64,000 nucleotides of DNA, taken from the NCBI RefSeq assembly GCF_035556095.1, contig NZ_DATMFT010000025.1, forward strand, positions 124,001 to 188,000. Reading direction: 5' to 3'. This document shows positions 34,656-43,417 of the stretch, piece by piece. The notes beneath the pieces are model-generated. The model was given only the letters and a program-made list of their open reading frames with translations, did not search any database and was not told the DNA's origin. Source of the DNA: Parapedobacter sp035556095 (GTDB lineage: Bacteria; Bacteroidota; Bacteroidia; Sphingobacteriales; Sphingobacteriaceae). Position numbers and translations under genes: made by a program. How positions within the stretch are numbered: position 1 is the stretch's first letter; each line of letters begins with the position of its first letter.

Positions 34656-36050
34656 CTATTGGTAACGTGTTAACAAATCGGGATTCACTTTTCGGAAATA
34701 GGCAGTCATTTCGGCTGCTAATTCCTTGACTTTTCCGGGGTTTTCGCCGGCTATGTCGTGGGTTTCACCCCGGTCTTCCTTGAGGTTGTACAATTCCACC
34801 TTGCCAGATTTCCAGAATTTCAGCAGTTTGTAATCGCCATCGATCACCGCCGAATGGGGATATCCTTCGTTGTAGCGATGGAAAACAAGTGCGTTATTTA
34901 TACGCACGACCGGTCTATCCGTTTCGCCCCGGAGCAGGCTCACAAAGCTACTGCCATCGGTGTCCACGCCGCTGGAAGCCGGGGCTTCACCAGCCAGCTC
35001 GGCAAACGTAGCCAGGAGGTCCCAACCGACGATCGGCACATCACATTGGCTACCGGCCTCAATACCGGGGCCCATGACCAGGAACGGCACCCGTATCCCC
35101 CCTTCGTAGAGTGTCCATTTTCCGCCGCGAAGGGGATAATTCCGCATCGGCTTGGGAAACTGCGACGGATGATCCAGCCGGTTCCGCGCGGCAGGCATGA
35201 ATTCGGTGGCTCCATTGTCGGCCATGAAAAACACATAGGTGTTTTGGGCGATGCCCAGCCGTTCGAGTGTATCCAATACGGCCCCGATGCTGCGGTCGAG
35301 GTCTTCCAGCATTCCCGCCCATGCGGGGTCGTCGTGCTTCTTTCCCACGGGCTTTTTCTGGTATTTTTTATACGACTCAGCGGTTGTCTGCTTCTCTACG
35401 TGTGTAGCATAGTGTGAGATTTGCAGGAAAAAGGGCGTTCCGGCTTTTGCCTGGCGTGTCATGAAGTTGGCCGCCCGTGCCGCAAGGGTATTGGCCCGTT
35501 TCGGATCGCCCGTGATGAAATAATCGGTCCACTTGTCTGTTCCCTCGATGGCAAAGTTGCCGTTTTTGTTTCCGGTATCGCCATCGCTTTCGTCATAGCC
35601 TGCATCTTCGGGAGAAAACCCGGCACGTATGTCCCACTTGCCGAAATGAGCTGTCCGATAGCGGGCGTTGCTATTCTTGAGCACTTGGGGCAAGGTAGCG
35701 TATTTCCCGGCCGCTGGCTGGTAATTTGCTTCAAACGACACATCTCCCTGCCGGGAGGGTGTCTGGCCAAAAAGGATGCTTCGCCTGGAAGGCGAACAGA
35801 TGGAGGCGGGGGCATAGGCTTGGGAAAAGCGCATGCCTGCGGCGGCTAGCCGGTCCAGGTTGGGGGTTTCATGATAATCACTGGCAGACTGCGGGTCGGC
35901 TTTATCCATCCGCGCGGAGAGGGATGACCAACCGAGGTCGTCGGCTAAAATAAACACAATATTAGGCGATGTAGGTTGCTGCGCGCATAGCCGTGTTGGA
36001 AGTCCCGTTAGTAGTATAGATACCACTAAAAAAGGGACTATCCGGACCAT
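34656..36050 (-). CDS. Family S1 sulfatase
   Basis: The start at 36050 is chosen because MVRIVPFLVV begins a clear signal peptide ending LCAQQ. The open frame back to 36212 lies inside the 3' end of the PhoD-like gene and adds a cysteine-rich, non-signal stretch. The 464-residue product has NIVFILADDLGWSSL for metal binding and formylglycine motif C85-S-P-S-R followed by RSILFGQTPSR. FGKWDIRAG and FMADNGATEF supply further residues. The RSILFGQTP segment resembles S1_16-like enzymes. It begins 10 bp after the PhoD-like gene. Confidence 0.93.
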   Translation of the reverse strand: MVRIVPFLVVSILLTGLPTRLCAQQPTSPNIVFILADDLGWSSLSARMDKADPQSASDYHETPNLDRLAAAGMRFSQAYAPASICSPSRRSILFGQTPSRQGDVSFEANYQPAAGKYATLPQVLKNSNARYRTAHFGKWDIRAGFSPEDAGYDESDGDTGNKNGNFAIEGTDKWTDYFITGDPKRANTLAARAANFMTRQAKAGTPFFLQISHYATHVEKQTTAESYKKYQKKPVGKKHDDPAWAGMLEDLDRSIGAVLDTLERLGIAQNTYVFFMADNGATEFMPAARNRLDHPSQFPKPMRNYPLRGGKWTLYEGGIRVPFLVMGPGIEAGSQCDVPIVGWDLLATFAELAGEAPASSGVDTDGSSFVSLLRGETDRPVVRINNALVFHRYNEGYPHSAVIDGDYKLLKFWKSGKVELYNLKEDRGETHDIAGENPGKVKELAAEMTAYFRKVNPDLLTRYQ

Positions 36051-36060
36051 GATTGGTGAT

Positions 36061-37503
36061 TTATGAGTAAGCATAGTGTGTATAGTTATTGACGATGTTG
36101 CCGTCCACATCGTAATGAATGAATTGAATGCAGGGGTTTTCATCCTTCCGGAATACGCGGACCTGCAGGAATCCGCCTTTGACGCGCAGGAAGCGGTGTT
36201 CCGGTCGCACATCGTCCGGTTTCCATCCTTGTGCGTGGAAATCGCTGACGGGGCCTGAGCCGAATTCGTGTAAGCCCGTTTCGCGATCTTTTGAAAAATA
36301 TTGCCAATGCCGGTCGCCGCTGACGATAAACAGCTGATCCACGGTTGACAGGTACTGCCGCAGCCAAACTCCCTCCGTGTGGAAATTTTTATTGGCGTGG
36401 TTGTCTTTTTTGGTATCCCGATCGGGGCCGACGATTGGCGTGGGCGAGATCAGTAACTTGAATGTCGCGGTGGAGACCGCGACGGTCTCCTTGAACCATG
36501 TGAGCTGCTCCTTGCCCCAGATGGTCTTGCCGGGGCCGTCAGGCAGGTCGTTGTTCGACCGGTATTCGCGCGCTTCGATGAGCCATAGCTGCAAATCCTT
36601 ACCCCATTGATAGGTCCGGTAGGGTTTCCCGCGGAGCGGCACTTGCTCTTTCCATACCTTCAGGCCGTCGGCATAGGAGAGTTCGCCGTAGGGTTGTGCG
36701 GTTGGGTCGACATCATTTTTCAGCAGGTCGTGGTCGTCTTTGAGCATGTAGATGGGCACTTCACGGCAGAAATCACGGATAGACGGCCTTGAATTCATGG
36801 CGTGCCATTTGTGCCTTGCCTTTTCCCGCGTGAAGGCCAGCGGCCCGGGTTTATCATAATAGACATAATCACCCGTGTGGACATAGCAATCCGGCCGCAG
36901 TCGGCGCATGCTGTCGTACACCCTAAATCCCCGTTCCTCGTCGTCGTAACTCCAGAGGTACTGGCAGGTGCAGGCTACCAAATTCACTGCGGAGGGTGTT
37001 TGCGGGTCCGGTGCCGTCCGGAAGGAGCCTTTGGCATAGGCGGAGGTTCCATTCATTGACGTGCGTGCTTCGATTTCCACGTGGTAGTTGGTATCGCTTT
37101 TCAGGTTGTCTATGGGGATTTTGATGGTATAATCGTCGTCGGGTATGGCGGCATGCCAATCCGAACGGAAAACTTCCATATTGCCGTTAACAAGTGTAAT
37201 CCGTACGAATCCCGTCGTACCGGCGACTGCACCATCCATGTTGCCCACCGGTTGGCTTTCATCGAAATCGATGGGGTGCCTGAATATTTCCTCCCGCCGC
37301 TTGTGTTGGATAGGAACAGGTGTTTCCTGGCTGCATAATCGGGTCCAGAAGATGGCCGACCGGTCGGTCACCTCCGAGATTTTAAACCCAGTTGTAAAAT
37401 AAACGGGGCGCGAAATCGCGGCGGCGATTTCCTCGAAAGCGGGGAGCACCATCATGCCGAGTCCTGTTTTCTTCAGGAAGTTTCTTCGACTCTGTTTGCT
37501 CAT
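36061..37503 (-). CDS. Tat-exported PhoD-like phosphatase/phosphodiesterase
   Basis: The start at 37503 is chosen because it begins MSKQSRRNFLKKTG, a twin-arginine signal; the longer frame to 37596 overlaps the upstream sulfatase. The 480-residue protein has an N-terminal fibronectin-like part (FKISEVTDRSAIFWTRL), then a calcineurin-like PhoD core: YVHTGDYVYYDKP, MLKDDHDLLKNDVDP and FIVSGDRHWQYFS, which hold the metal-binding histidines and aspartates. PhoD-family enzymes cleave phosphodiesters or phosphomonoesters. In this sulfatase operon it may remove phosphate-bearing groups from the glycan, or act as a sulfatase-like enzyme in a new role. The gap to the upstream sulfatase is one base. 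Confidence 0.88.
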   Translation of the reverse strand: MSKQSRRNFLKKTGLGMMVLPAFEEIAAAISRPVYFTTGFKISEVTDRSAIFWTRLCSQETPVPIQHKRREEIFRHPIDFDESQPVGNMDGAVAGTTGFVRITLVNGNMEVFRSDWHAAIPDDDYTIKIPIDNLKSDTNYHVEIEARTSMNGTSAYAKGSFRTAPDPQTPSAVNLVACTCQYLWSYDDEERGFRVYDSMRRLRPDCYVHTGDYVYYDKPGPLAFTREKARHKWHAMNSRPSIRDFCREVPIYMLKDDHDLLKNDVDPTAQPYGELSYADGLKVWKEQVPLRGKPYRTYQWGKDLQLWLIEAREYRSNNDLPDGPGKTIWGKEQLTWFKETVAVSTATFKLLISPTPIVGPDRDTKKDNHANKNFHTEGVWLRQYLSTVDQLFIVSGDRHWQYFSKDRETGLHEFGSGPVSDFHAQGWKPDDVRPEHRFLRVKGGFLQVRVFRKDENPCIQFIHYDVDGNIVNNYTHYAYS

Positions 37504-37504
37504 G

Positions 37505-39082
37505 TTATTCCTTGTTTTGATAAGCCGGGTTATACGTCCCCTGTTCACGGAAACCGGGGAATGGGCGCATCCTCCCAAACCGCGGATAGCTATCAAACAC
37601 GTCGCTTTCCGAAACCATCCGGGGATCTCCCTGCTCGGTCAGCAGTTGTTCAAGCTGGCTGCGGAGCCCAGCCAACACGTCGGCATAATGGCTGTCCAAT
37701 GCCAGGTTCATCAGGCAAGCGGGGTCTTCGTTAATGGCATACAATTCTTCGGCCGCCTGCTTGGCGGTAGCCAAGCCGTATTGCGCCGACCAGCGGTATC
37801 GGTTGGCGAGCAGGAGTTCTTTCGTGGGGGAATCGTCGATGTCCTCAAAGCCCAATACGATCGGTTTCATGCCTTCGGTATCAGCAGCGTCACCGCTGGG
37901 GTTATCCGGCGGTGGGTCGCCCATGGGCCACCGATCGGGTTTGAGGTTGCGTATGTACAGGTAATCGGCGGTACGGATTGCCCGGGCCGGATAACCCAGA
38001 TTATCCGGCCGGGCATGCGTATGCCGCTCCCTTCCGGTCAGCACATACCGGTTGGCCGTATCGGGTACATCGCCCCTTACAAGTGGAATAAGGCTTTTCC
38101 CGGCGATGGCAGGCAGGGGCTCCGCAGCGGCCCATTCGAGGATGGTGGGTGCCAGGTCAATGAGGCTCACCGGCGCATCGACCAAGCGTTGCCCCGTGAT
38201 ACCCGGACCGCAAATGGCCAGGGGTACGTGGATGCCATACTCATGCAGACTGGCCTTGGCATGGGGGAAGGCCATGCCGTTGTCGGCCGTTACGACGATG
38301 ATCGTGTTTTCCAGCTCTCCCCTGCGCGCCAACAGGTCGAGCATTTTCTTGAGATGCTGGTCAAACCAGTTGATCTCCAGCGCATAATCCAATAAGTCGG
38401 TCCGTATGGTATCGTGGTCGGGTAGGAACGGGGGGACGTCCATTCGCGCCGAGTCCAATCCCTGGCGGAGACCCGATCCATACTCGTACACCCTGTGTGG
38501 CTCGTGGCAACCAAACCAAAAGAAGAAAGGCTGCCCGTCGGGTCTTTCCTCCAGGAAACGTTCAAAATTTGCTGCGTAGTTTGTGGGATTGATCCCGCTG
38601 GTCGGTACGTCGGTGTATTTTTCGCGGTTGTACTCCGGTCCCACGGGATTCTGTTTCCACCCGGCATCGCGCCAGTTGCCCGGTCCCCAGGCCTTGCCAG
38701 TATAGCCGGTAATATAACCGGCCGACGCCAGTACGTCGGTGAACACTGGGAATTTCTTGGGGAAATAGCTGCTATGCGTGCCCGCTTCTTCCAGCTGCCA
38801 GATGTTGCGCCCGGTAAGGATAGCCGCCCTTGAGGGACTGCATTGGGGCGCGGCAACGAACGCGTTGCGGAATAGCACACCGTGGCTTGCCACGCTGTCA
38901 AACGCCGGGGTTTTAAACTGCGGCATGCCATAAGCCGAAGCATGCGGATAAGACTGGTCGTCGGCGATGGCAAACAGGATGTTTGGCGCGCGCTGGGGTT
39001 CCGTTTTATGGGGTTGCTGGGTACAGCTACTCCAAGCGACCAAGGATCCAATCAGTACATTGTAGATCACGAACTTATTCAT
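37505..39082 (-). CDS. Family S1 sulfatase lipoprotein (sulfamidase/heparan N-sulfatase-like)
   Basis: The 525-residue protein has lipobox AWSSC with Cys20, so this sulfatase is probably anchored at a membrane. NILFAIADDQSYPHASAYG matches the start of the sulfamidase (SGSH)-like group, including DDQ. The formylglycine motif is C81-S-P-S-R followed by AAILTGRNIW. The FFFWFGCHEPHRVYEYGSG block and VTADNGMAFPHAK are also typical of that group. This suggests, but does not prove, removal of N- or O-sulfate from an amino or neutral sugar. Its start overlaps the stop of the heparinase-like gene by an ATGA, so the two are translationally coupled. Confidence 0.92.
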   Translation of the reverse strand: MNKFVIYNVLIGSLVAWSSCTQQPHKTEPQRAPNILFAIADDQSYPHASAYGMPQFKTPAFDSVASHGVLFRNAFVAAPQCSPSRAAILTGRNIWQLEEAGTHSSYFPKKFPVFTDVLASAGYITGYTGKAWGPGNWRDAGWKQNPVGPEYNREKYTDVPTSGINPTNYAANFERFLEERPDGQPFFFWFGCHEPHRVYEYGSGLRQGLDSARMDVPPFLPDHDTIRTDLLDYALEINWFDQHLKKMLDLLARRGELENTIIVVTADNGMAFPHAKASLHEYGIHVPLAICGPGITGQRLVDAPVSLIDLAPTILEWAAAEPLPAIAGKSLIPLVRGDVPDTANRYVLTGRERHTHARPDNLGYPARAIRTADYLYIRNLKPDRWPMGDPPPDNPSGDAADTEGMKPIVLGFEDIDDSPTKELLLANRYRWSAQYGLATAKQAAEELYAINEDPACLMNLALDSHYADVLAGLRSQLEQLLTEQGDPRMVSESDVFDSYPRFGRMRPFPGFREQGTYNPAYQNKE

Positions 39083-41646
39083 TTCTTCTTGTTTTTGCTG
39101 TCGATTAGTAAACGTTGCTGCATGGCGTAGGGCAATTCATCAGAACCTTCCACATATCGGATATGACTGCTGCGTATTTCGGCGAGTTTTGCGCTGTCCT
39201 CACGTTGGCCGAAGGTTTTCCCGGCCAGCGAAATCCGGGAGGCATGTGTTGAAAAGGCCGTTGTGCCCGAACGGTTCGTAACCGATAAATCGGGTGAAAG
39301 CGTCGTATCCAATTGCGCGCGGATGTCCCAATCACCCACAGAAACGGTCACCACGCCATCGCGATATGTCTCTTCGGCCGCTTCGATGTTTGCCATAGGG
39401 CCAACTTGGAAGACCGCGAGGAAACGTGTGGAGCGGACCTTGGCAACATTGATCGCCTTGAGGTGCCATTGTTCATCGTCGTAGCGTTTCAGTTCCCCGA
39501 ACCGGTTTAAACTGCCGCGCCAGTTTTCTGCGCGTACCTCAAACGTATCCGCCAAACTCCAGGATACTGTCGAAGGCGCCCACAGTTTGCCTGCACCGGA
39601 GAATCCGTCGAAGCGGGATGAAAAGCGATTGGTTGCTGTATCGATGTGGATTTCGGCCATGCTATGGAGCAGCCACGACCAGCTCGCGGGATGGTCGGCC
39701 TCCAATTCATCATATACCACGATGATATCGGGCTTAAGCAATAGCAGGTGCCGGTAAAACTTCTTCAGTCCGTAATCTTCGCCGGTTTCGGCACTGCTGT
39801 ACGCGGCAGATGCATCCCCCATCACATAAGCCATTTCTTCTCCTTGCAGGAACCGGGGCATCCAGCCGTAGGCTTCCACACTATACGGCTGGCCTGCACC
39901 ATCAATCAACAGGCTGTTGTTGCTTTTGGTATGCTGATACCAGCCCGTGCGGTGCGGATCCTTCATGGTGACCTTATAGCCCGTGCGGAAGAACGCACGC
40001 TTTCCGCCGTACAAGATATTGAACGCATTTTGATCGGAAAGAAAATGTCCGTACGAACCGAAGGGGCTCGATCGCATGGCTACCATGAGGTTTTCGGGGG
40101 TATTGCCCGGATTGGAATGCAATGCTGCTAGGCCGATTTCCCGAAAGATTTTTCCGGTTTCAAACTCGACGATTGAAGCTAAGCTGGCAATGTCCGCGTC
40201 TTCCGTACGGGCCAGCCGGGTCCATCGCAGGGACCGATCGGTAGAAATGTCAGTATTTTCGTATTGCCTGCACAATTCCACATACTGCGCGGCTTTTGGG
40301 TTTCCAGTCAGCCTGGCGAGCATGTCCGCATACGCGATATATGCCACTCCCGGAGAAAAGACTTCCTCGGTATTGTCTCCAAATCCGTCCGCCGAAGACC
40401 CCGGCGGGACATGGTATAGGAGCCAGTCGATCGTATGCGCATACCAGGGATGTGTGTTGATAAAATCAAAACTTGTATACTGTTTGATGGTCAGCGGGAT
40501 ATCGATGAGCGTCGCCATGTTCATCCGGAAATATGACGCCCCCTCAATCCATCCGCCATCCACGCCGCCCAACACGGGCGCGCGGGCAAGGAATAGTTCA
40601 TAGGCATATTCCAGCCATTGGGCAGCTTCAGGCACGTCCCCGTATACGGCGATGCCGGTCTGAAAAAAATAATGCAGGATGTGCTGCCACACGTGGCCGC
40701 TCAATATTTTTGCCTCGATATCGTTCCGCCACCTGGAGTAAAAGCCGGTGGCACGCTCAACAATCGGCCGGATCATTGCCGCTTTATCGGCGGTGGTAAG
40801 CGATGCATGAAACGTATCGAATACGATAGCAAGCGCCAGCATACAGCGTGCATCGCTGAAATCGCTGATCTGGGATATCCCTTTGGGGTCCCATGTGGCG
40901 ATTTCCCGGGCAATGCGTATCGCATGAAGGCGGTACCGATTGTCGCCGGTGAGCAGATACGCCTGGCAGAGGGGTAGCGTGGTACCGTATGCAAAATCAC
41001 CCAATTTCTTGCTGGCATCCTGTTCCAGTTTGCGATTCCGCTCAGCATCGTCGAGCCTGTTTTCCGGCAGGCCATCCCGTTCCGTCATGATGGGTCGCTT
41101 CAGGGCCATCTCTGCCTCGCGGATGATGGCCTGCACATCGCTATCCGCAGGGAGGGACCGGATGCGGGCCGTATCCACTCCATCTGTAAGTAAACGCGGA
41201 TGAAACGCGGGTATGCCCTTGAGGAACCGGTCTGCGGGCGGTGATACCAACGGGATGGCGGCGGGTGTGATTTGAAACGTCTGCAAAGCAGACCAGGTTT
41301 TTCCAGAGACCCGGTACTGCCAATACCAGGTTCCCTCGGCAAGGCGCTGGTGCGGATTGAAGAGCGCCCATGGAATACCTTCGCGGTGCAGCGTCTGTCT
41401 GTTTGGAAACAAGGAATCGGATGATAACCGTACGTCATAGCGCACGGAGTTTCCCTTTTCCGCGGGCCAGCGCAGGATGGGCGTATTGAATTGCACTGCA
41501 ATACCGGCCGTCGGTTCGGCGGTTGAAAGGTACCGCGAATAAACGGCATCGGGATACGGCGACGGCTGTGTGCGTGGAGCCCCGCATTGCATGAAGATTG
41601 CTGCGGTTACGCCAGCGAATAAACGGGTCAGCTGTTTACGAATCAT
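39079..41646 (-). CDS. DUF4962 / heparinase II-III-family polysaccharide lyase
   Basis: The enzyme cleaves uronic-acid-containing chains by beta-elimination. The frame stays open to 42075, but residues before the ATG at 41646 are antisense to the GH105 gene, so the start is 41646 (856 residues). A weak lipobox, FMQC, has Cys21. The DUF4962 part includes HPRLLTDG and an alpha/alpha toroid with SGHVWQHILHYFFQTGIAVYG and WIEGASYFRM. The C-terminal beta domain has SYGHFLSDQNAF and HTKSNNSLLIDG. These align by eye with the His202, Tyr257 and His406 catalytic regions of Pedobacter heparinase II. The chain length exceeds heparinase II, and the exact PL family is uncertain. Overlaps: 4 bp with the downstream sulfatase, 11 bp with the upstream GH105 gene. 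Confidence 0.88.
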   Translation of the reverse strand: MIRKQLTRLFAGVTAAIFMQCGAPRTQPSPYPDAVYSRYLSTAEPTAGIAVQFNTPILRWPAEKGNSVRYDVRLSSDSLFPNRQTLHREGIPWALFNPHQRLAEGTWYWQYRVSGKTWSALQTFQITPAAIPLVSPPADRFLKGIPAFHPRLLTDGVDTARIRSLPADSDVQAIIREAEMALKRPIMTERDGLPENRLDDAERNRKLEQDASKKLGDFAYGTTLPLCQAYLLTGDNRYRLHAIRIAREIATWDPKGISQISDFSDARCMLALAIVFDTFHASLTTADKAAMIRPIVERATGFYSRWRNDIEAKILSGHVWQHILHYFFQTGIAVYGDVPEAAQWLEYAYELFLARAPVLGGVDGGWIEGASYFRMNMATLIDIPLTIKQYTSFDFINTHPWYAHTIDWLLYHVPPGSSADGFGDNTEEVFSPGVAYIAYADMLARLTGNPKAAQYVELCRQYENTDISTDRSLRWTRLARTEDADIASLASIVEFETGKIFREIGLAALHSNPGNTPENLMVAMRSSPFGSYGHFLSDQNAFNILYGGKRAFFRTGYKVTMKDPHRTGWYQHTKSNNSLLIDGAGQPYSVEAYGWMPRFLQGEEMAYVMGDASAAYSSAETGEDYGLKKFYRHLLLLKPDIIVVYDELEADHPASWSWLLHSMAEIHIDTATNRFSSRFDGFSGAGKLWAPSTVSWSLADTFEVRAENWRGSLNRFGELKRYDDEQWHLKAINVAKVRSTRFLAVFQVGPMANIEAAEETYRDGVVTVSVGDWDIRAQLDTTLSPDLSVTNRSGTTAFSTHASRISLAGKTFGQREDSAKLAEIRSSHIRYVEGSDELPYAMQQRLLIDSKNKKK

Positions 41647-43417
41647 GCGGGGTGGGGTTTTGATGGGTGAGGCGCCAAACCCGGAAATTCCGGTAGCGGA
41701 AGTGTGACCATTGCATCTGGCGGAAACCGATCTTACCGGCATCCAGGACCGCCCCATGGGTGCTTCCGTCATCTGTCCAGTCAATGATTTTACGGCCGTC
41801 GATAAAAAAGCAGATACGGCTTTGGTCTTTGACCAGCTTGATGTGGTGAATAGCAGGAGATCTCTTTGGAATACCCTCGCGACCGGTTTGTACCAGCGCA
41901 AAGCCGCTGTTCTTGCGCAGGTGGGCAAACTCGCGCTCGGGATTCTTGGGATTATTGGCGTAATAGGAGATGTGGTAGCTGTTGATCTGATCTTTGGTAT
42001 AATGCTTGAATGTGCCCTCGCGCGGAGGAAGAGCGGGGTCGAAGAGGTCTTCACCGTTTCTTCCGGCCGCTGCAAAGAATGTAATCAACAGGCCGGCCCC
42101 GGTGTGCAGGTTTTGCACTTCCCATTCAGCGACGAAACTGCTTGGAAAGGTTTCGGGGCACCAGAGCACATGATGCCATTGCTGTTGTTCGGCATAGAGT
42201 TCCATCCAGCCGTTCTTAAATTCCATCTTGCCGGGTCCTTCCATGACCCATCCACGGACAGCAGCCGTGTCTGCCAGCTTATTTTCATAAAGCAGTTCCC
42301 CCTTTTTATAGGTCACGGCAGGACCCGATTCTTCAAGCAGCCGAATAATTTCACATCCCGCTAACAGGAACGCCCCAGTCCCGTACGATTCCCAGTTTTC
42401 TTCGGAAAACGCCTTGGGTTCAATACCCGGCGGCTGCACAAAGCCCAGCCGTCCTTCCGCGTTGATGTGGCTACTCAACCCGGCCCAAGCCTTCTTGACG
42501 ACAGGTAGGTAGGTGTCGGCGTCGAGTAAGCCGGTGCGGATCCCCCAGGCAAAAGCATAGCAAAAGAGCGCCGTGCTACTGCATTCCGGTTCCGGGAATG
42601 CGTCGTAGTCCAACAGGTTTGCCCGCCAGAGGCCGTCGGCTCCCTGGCGCGCGCGGATGGATGCAGCCATCTCCACAAATTGCTTTTCGAATCGGGGGCG
42701 GCCTTTAAAATCGGAGGGTAGTTCACTTCCTATGCGCGCGATCGCTGCCAACACCCAGCCGTTGCCCCGGCTCCAGAAAACCTTCCTGCCATTGGGACTT
42801 TTGGCGTCGAAGAACCGGTCGTCGCGGTAAAAGAGGTTTTCCGGTTGGGCATAAAGGTATTCCGATGTTTTCCACCAATGTTCGGTCAGGTAGTCGACGT
42901 ATTTTTCATCCCCTGTCAACCGGTAGTATTTTGCAAAGGCGGGCGGAGCCATGAAAAGTGCATCGCACCACGACCACCATTCCCTACGGTATGGATTGTC
43001 CGTAAATTGTACATCGGCTTTGGGCCGTCGCCCCAAGTGGGCATCCAGCATCCATTTGCTGTATTGTATACGTTGGCTGTCGGGTTGGTGCCGGAAGAGG
43101 TCCAAATATGTCTGTACCACCATCAAGCGGTCAGCATCATAAATATCAGACATCCCCTGCCAATGATGTTTGGCCGCGATGTTACAAAGGTAATCGCCGT
43201 AAACAGAATCGCGCGTGGCTTCGTAAAGCGCCATTAAGCCTGCATACCACGTCCCTTCGTGCCAGTCCAACTTCGGGTATTTGGCCGGTTGCTGCATCTG
43301 CCACCGCGCCGCTTTGTTCATGAGGCGGCGTATATCGTCTTTTTGCCACGAGTCTTGTGCACTAATGGTCTGTATGGCGATACTAAATAATAATAGTGTA
43401 ATAATCAATCTAATCAT
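41636..43417 (-). CDS. GH105 unsaturated uronyl hydrolase fused to DUF1961
   Basis: The 593-residue protein has a signal peptide ending TISAQ. Residues about 20-370 form the GH88/GH105 alpha/alpha barrel. WCDALFMAPP places D152 where YteR has its catalytic Asp143, and DADR places D96 at the second conserved aspartate. GH105 enzymes remove unsaturated glucuronyl or galacturonyl ends made by lyases. From about residue 375 to the end a DUF1961 concanavalin-like domain follows (MEGPGKMEFKNGWMELY, then VLWCPETFPSSFVAEWEV, then FDPALPPREGTFKHYT). The fusion puts a likely binding or auxiliary hydrolase module on the uronyl hydrolase. The gene overlaps both neighbours (11 bp and 4 bp), indicating tight coupling with the heparinase-like lyase. 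Confidence 0.92.
   Translation of the reverse strand: MIRLIITLLLFSIAIQTISAQDSWQKDDIRRLMNKAARWQMQQPAKYPKLDWHEGTWYAGLMALYEATRDSVYGDYLCNIAAKHHWQGMSDIYDADRLMVVQTYLDLFRHQPDSQRIQYSKWMLDAHLGRRPKADVQFTDNPYRREWWSWCDALFMAPPAFAKYYRLTGDEKYVDYLTEHWWKTSEYLYAQPENLFYRDDRFFDAKSPNGRKVFWSRGNGWVLAAIARIGSELPSDFKGRPRFEKQFVEMAASIRARQGADGLWRANLLDYDAFPEPECSSTALFCYAFAWGIRTGLLDADTYLPVVKKAWAGLSSHINAEGRLGFVQPPGIEPKAFSEENWESYGTGAFLLAGCEIIRLLEESGPAVTYKKGELLYENKLADTAAVRGWVMEGPGKMEFKNGWMELYAEQQQWHHVLWCPETFPSSFVAEWEVQNLHTGAGLLITFFAAAGRNGEDLFDPALPPREGTFKHYTKDQINSYHISYYANNPKNPEREFAHLRKNSGFALVQTGREGIPKRSPAIHHIKLVKDQSRICFFIDGRKIIDWTDDGSTHGAVLDAGKIGFRQMQWSHFRYRNFRVWRLTHQNPTPHDS

Noticed and set aside
34758..35417. 219-codon plus-strand open frame
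   Set aside because: It is antisense to a sulfatase gene and has no independent support.
34656..36212. Long form of the fourth sulfatase (518 residues)
   Set aside because: The first 54 codons overlap the PhoD-like gene and hide the signal peptide. The start at 36050 is better.
37454..38395. 313-codon plus-strand open frame
   Set aside because: It lies opposite a well-supported sulfatase and has no recognisable domain or start signal. It is a shadow of a GC-biased coding frame.
41647..42075. N-terminal 143-codon extension of the lyase frame
   Set aside because: It is antisense-like, low-complexity sequence lying wholly inside the GH105-DUF1961 gene. The ATG at 41646 gives a sensible secreted N-terminus.
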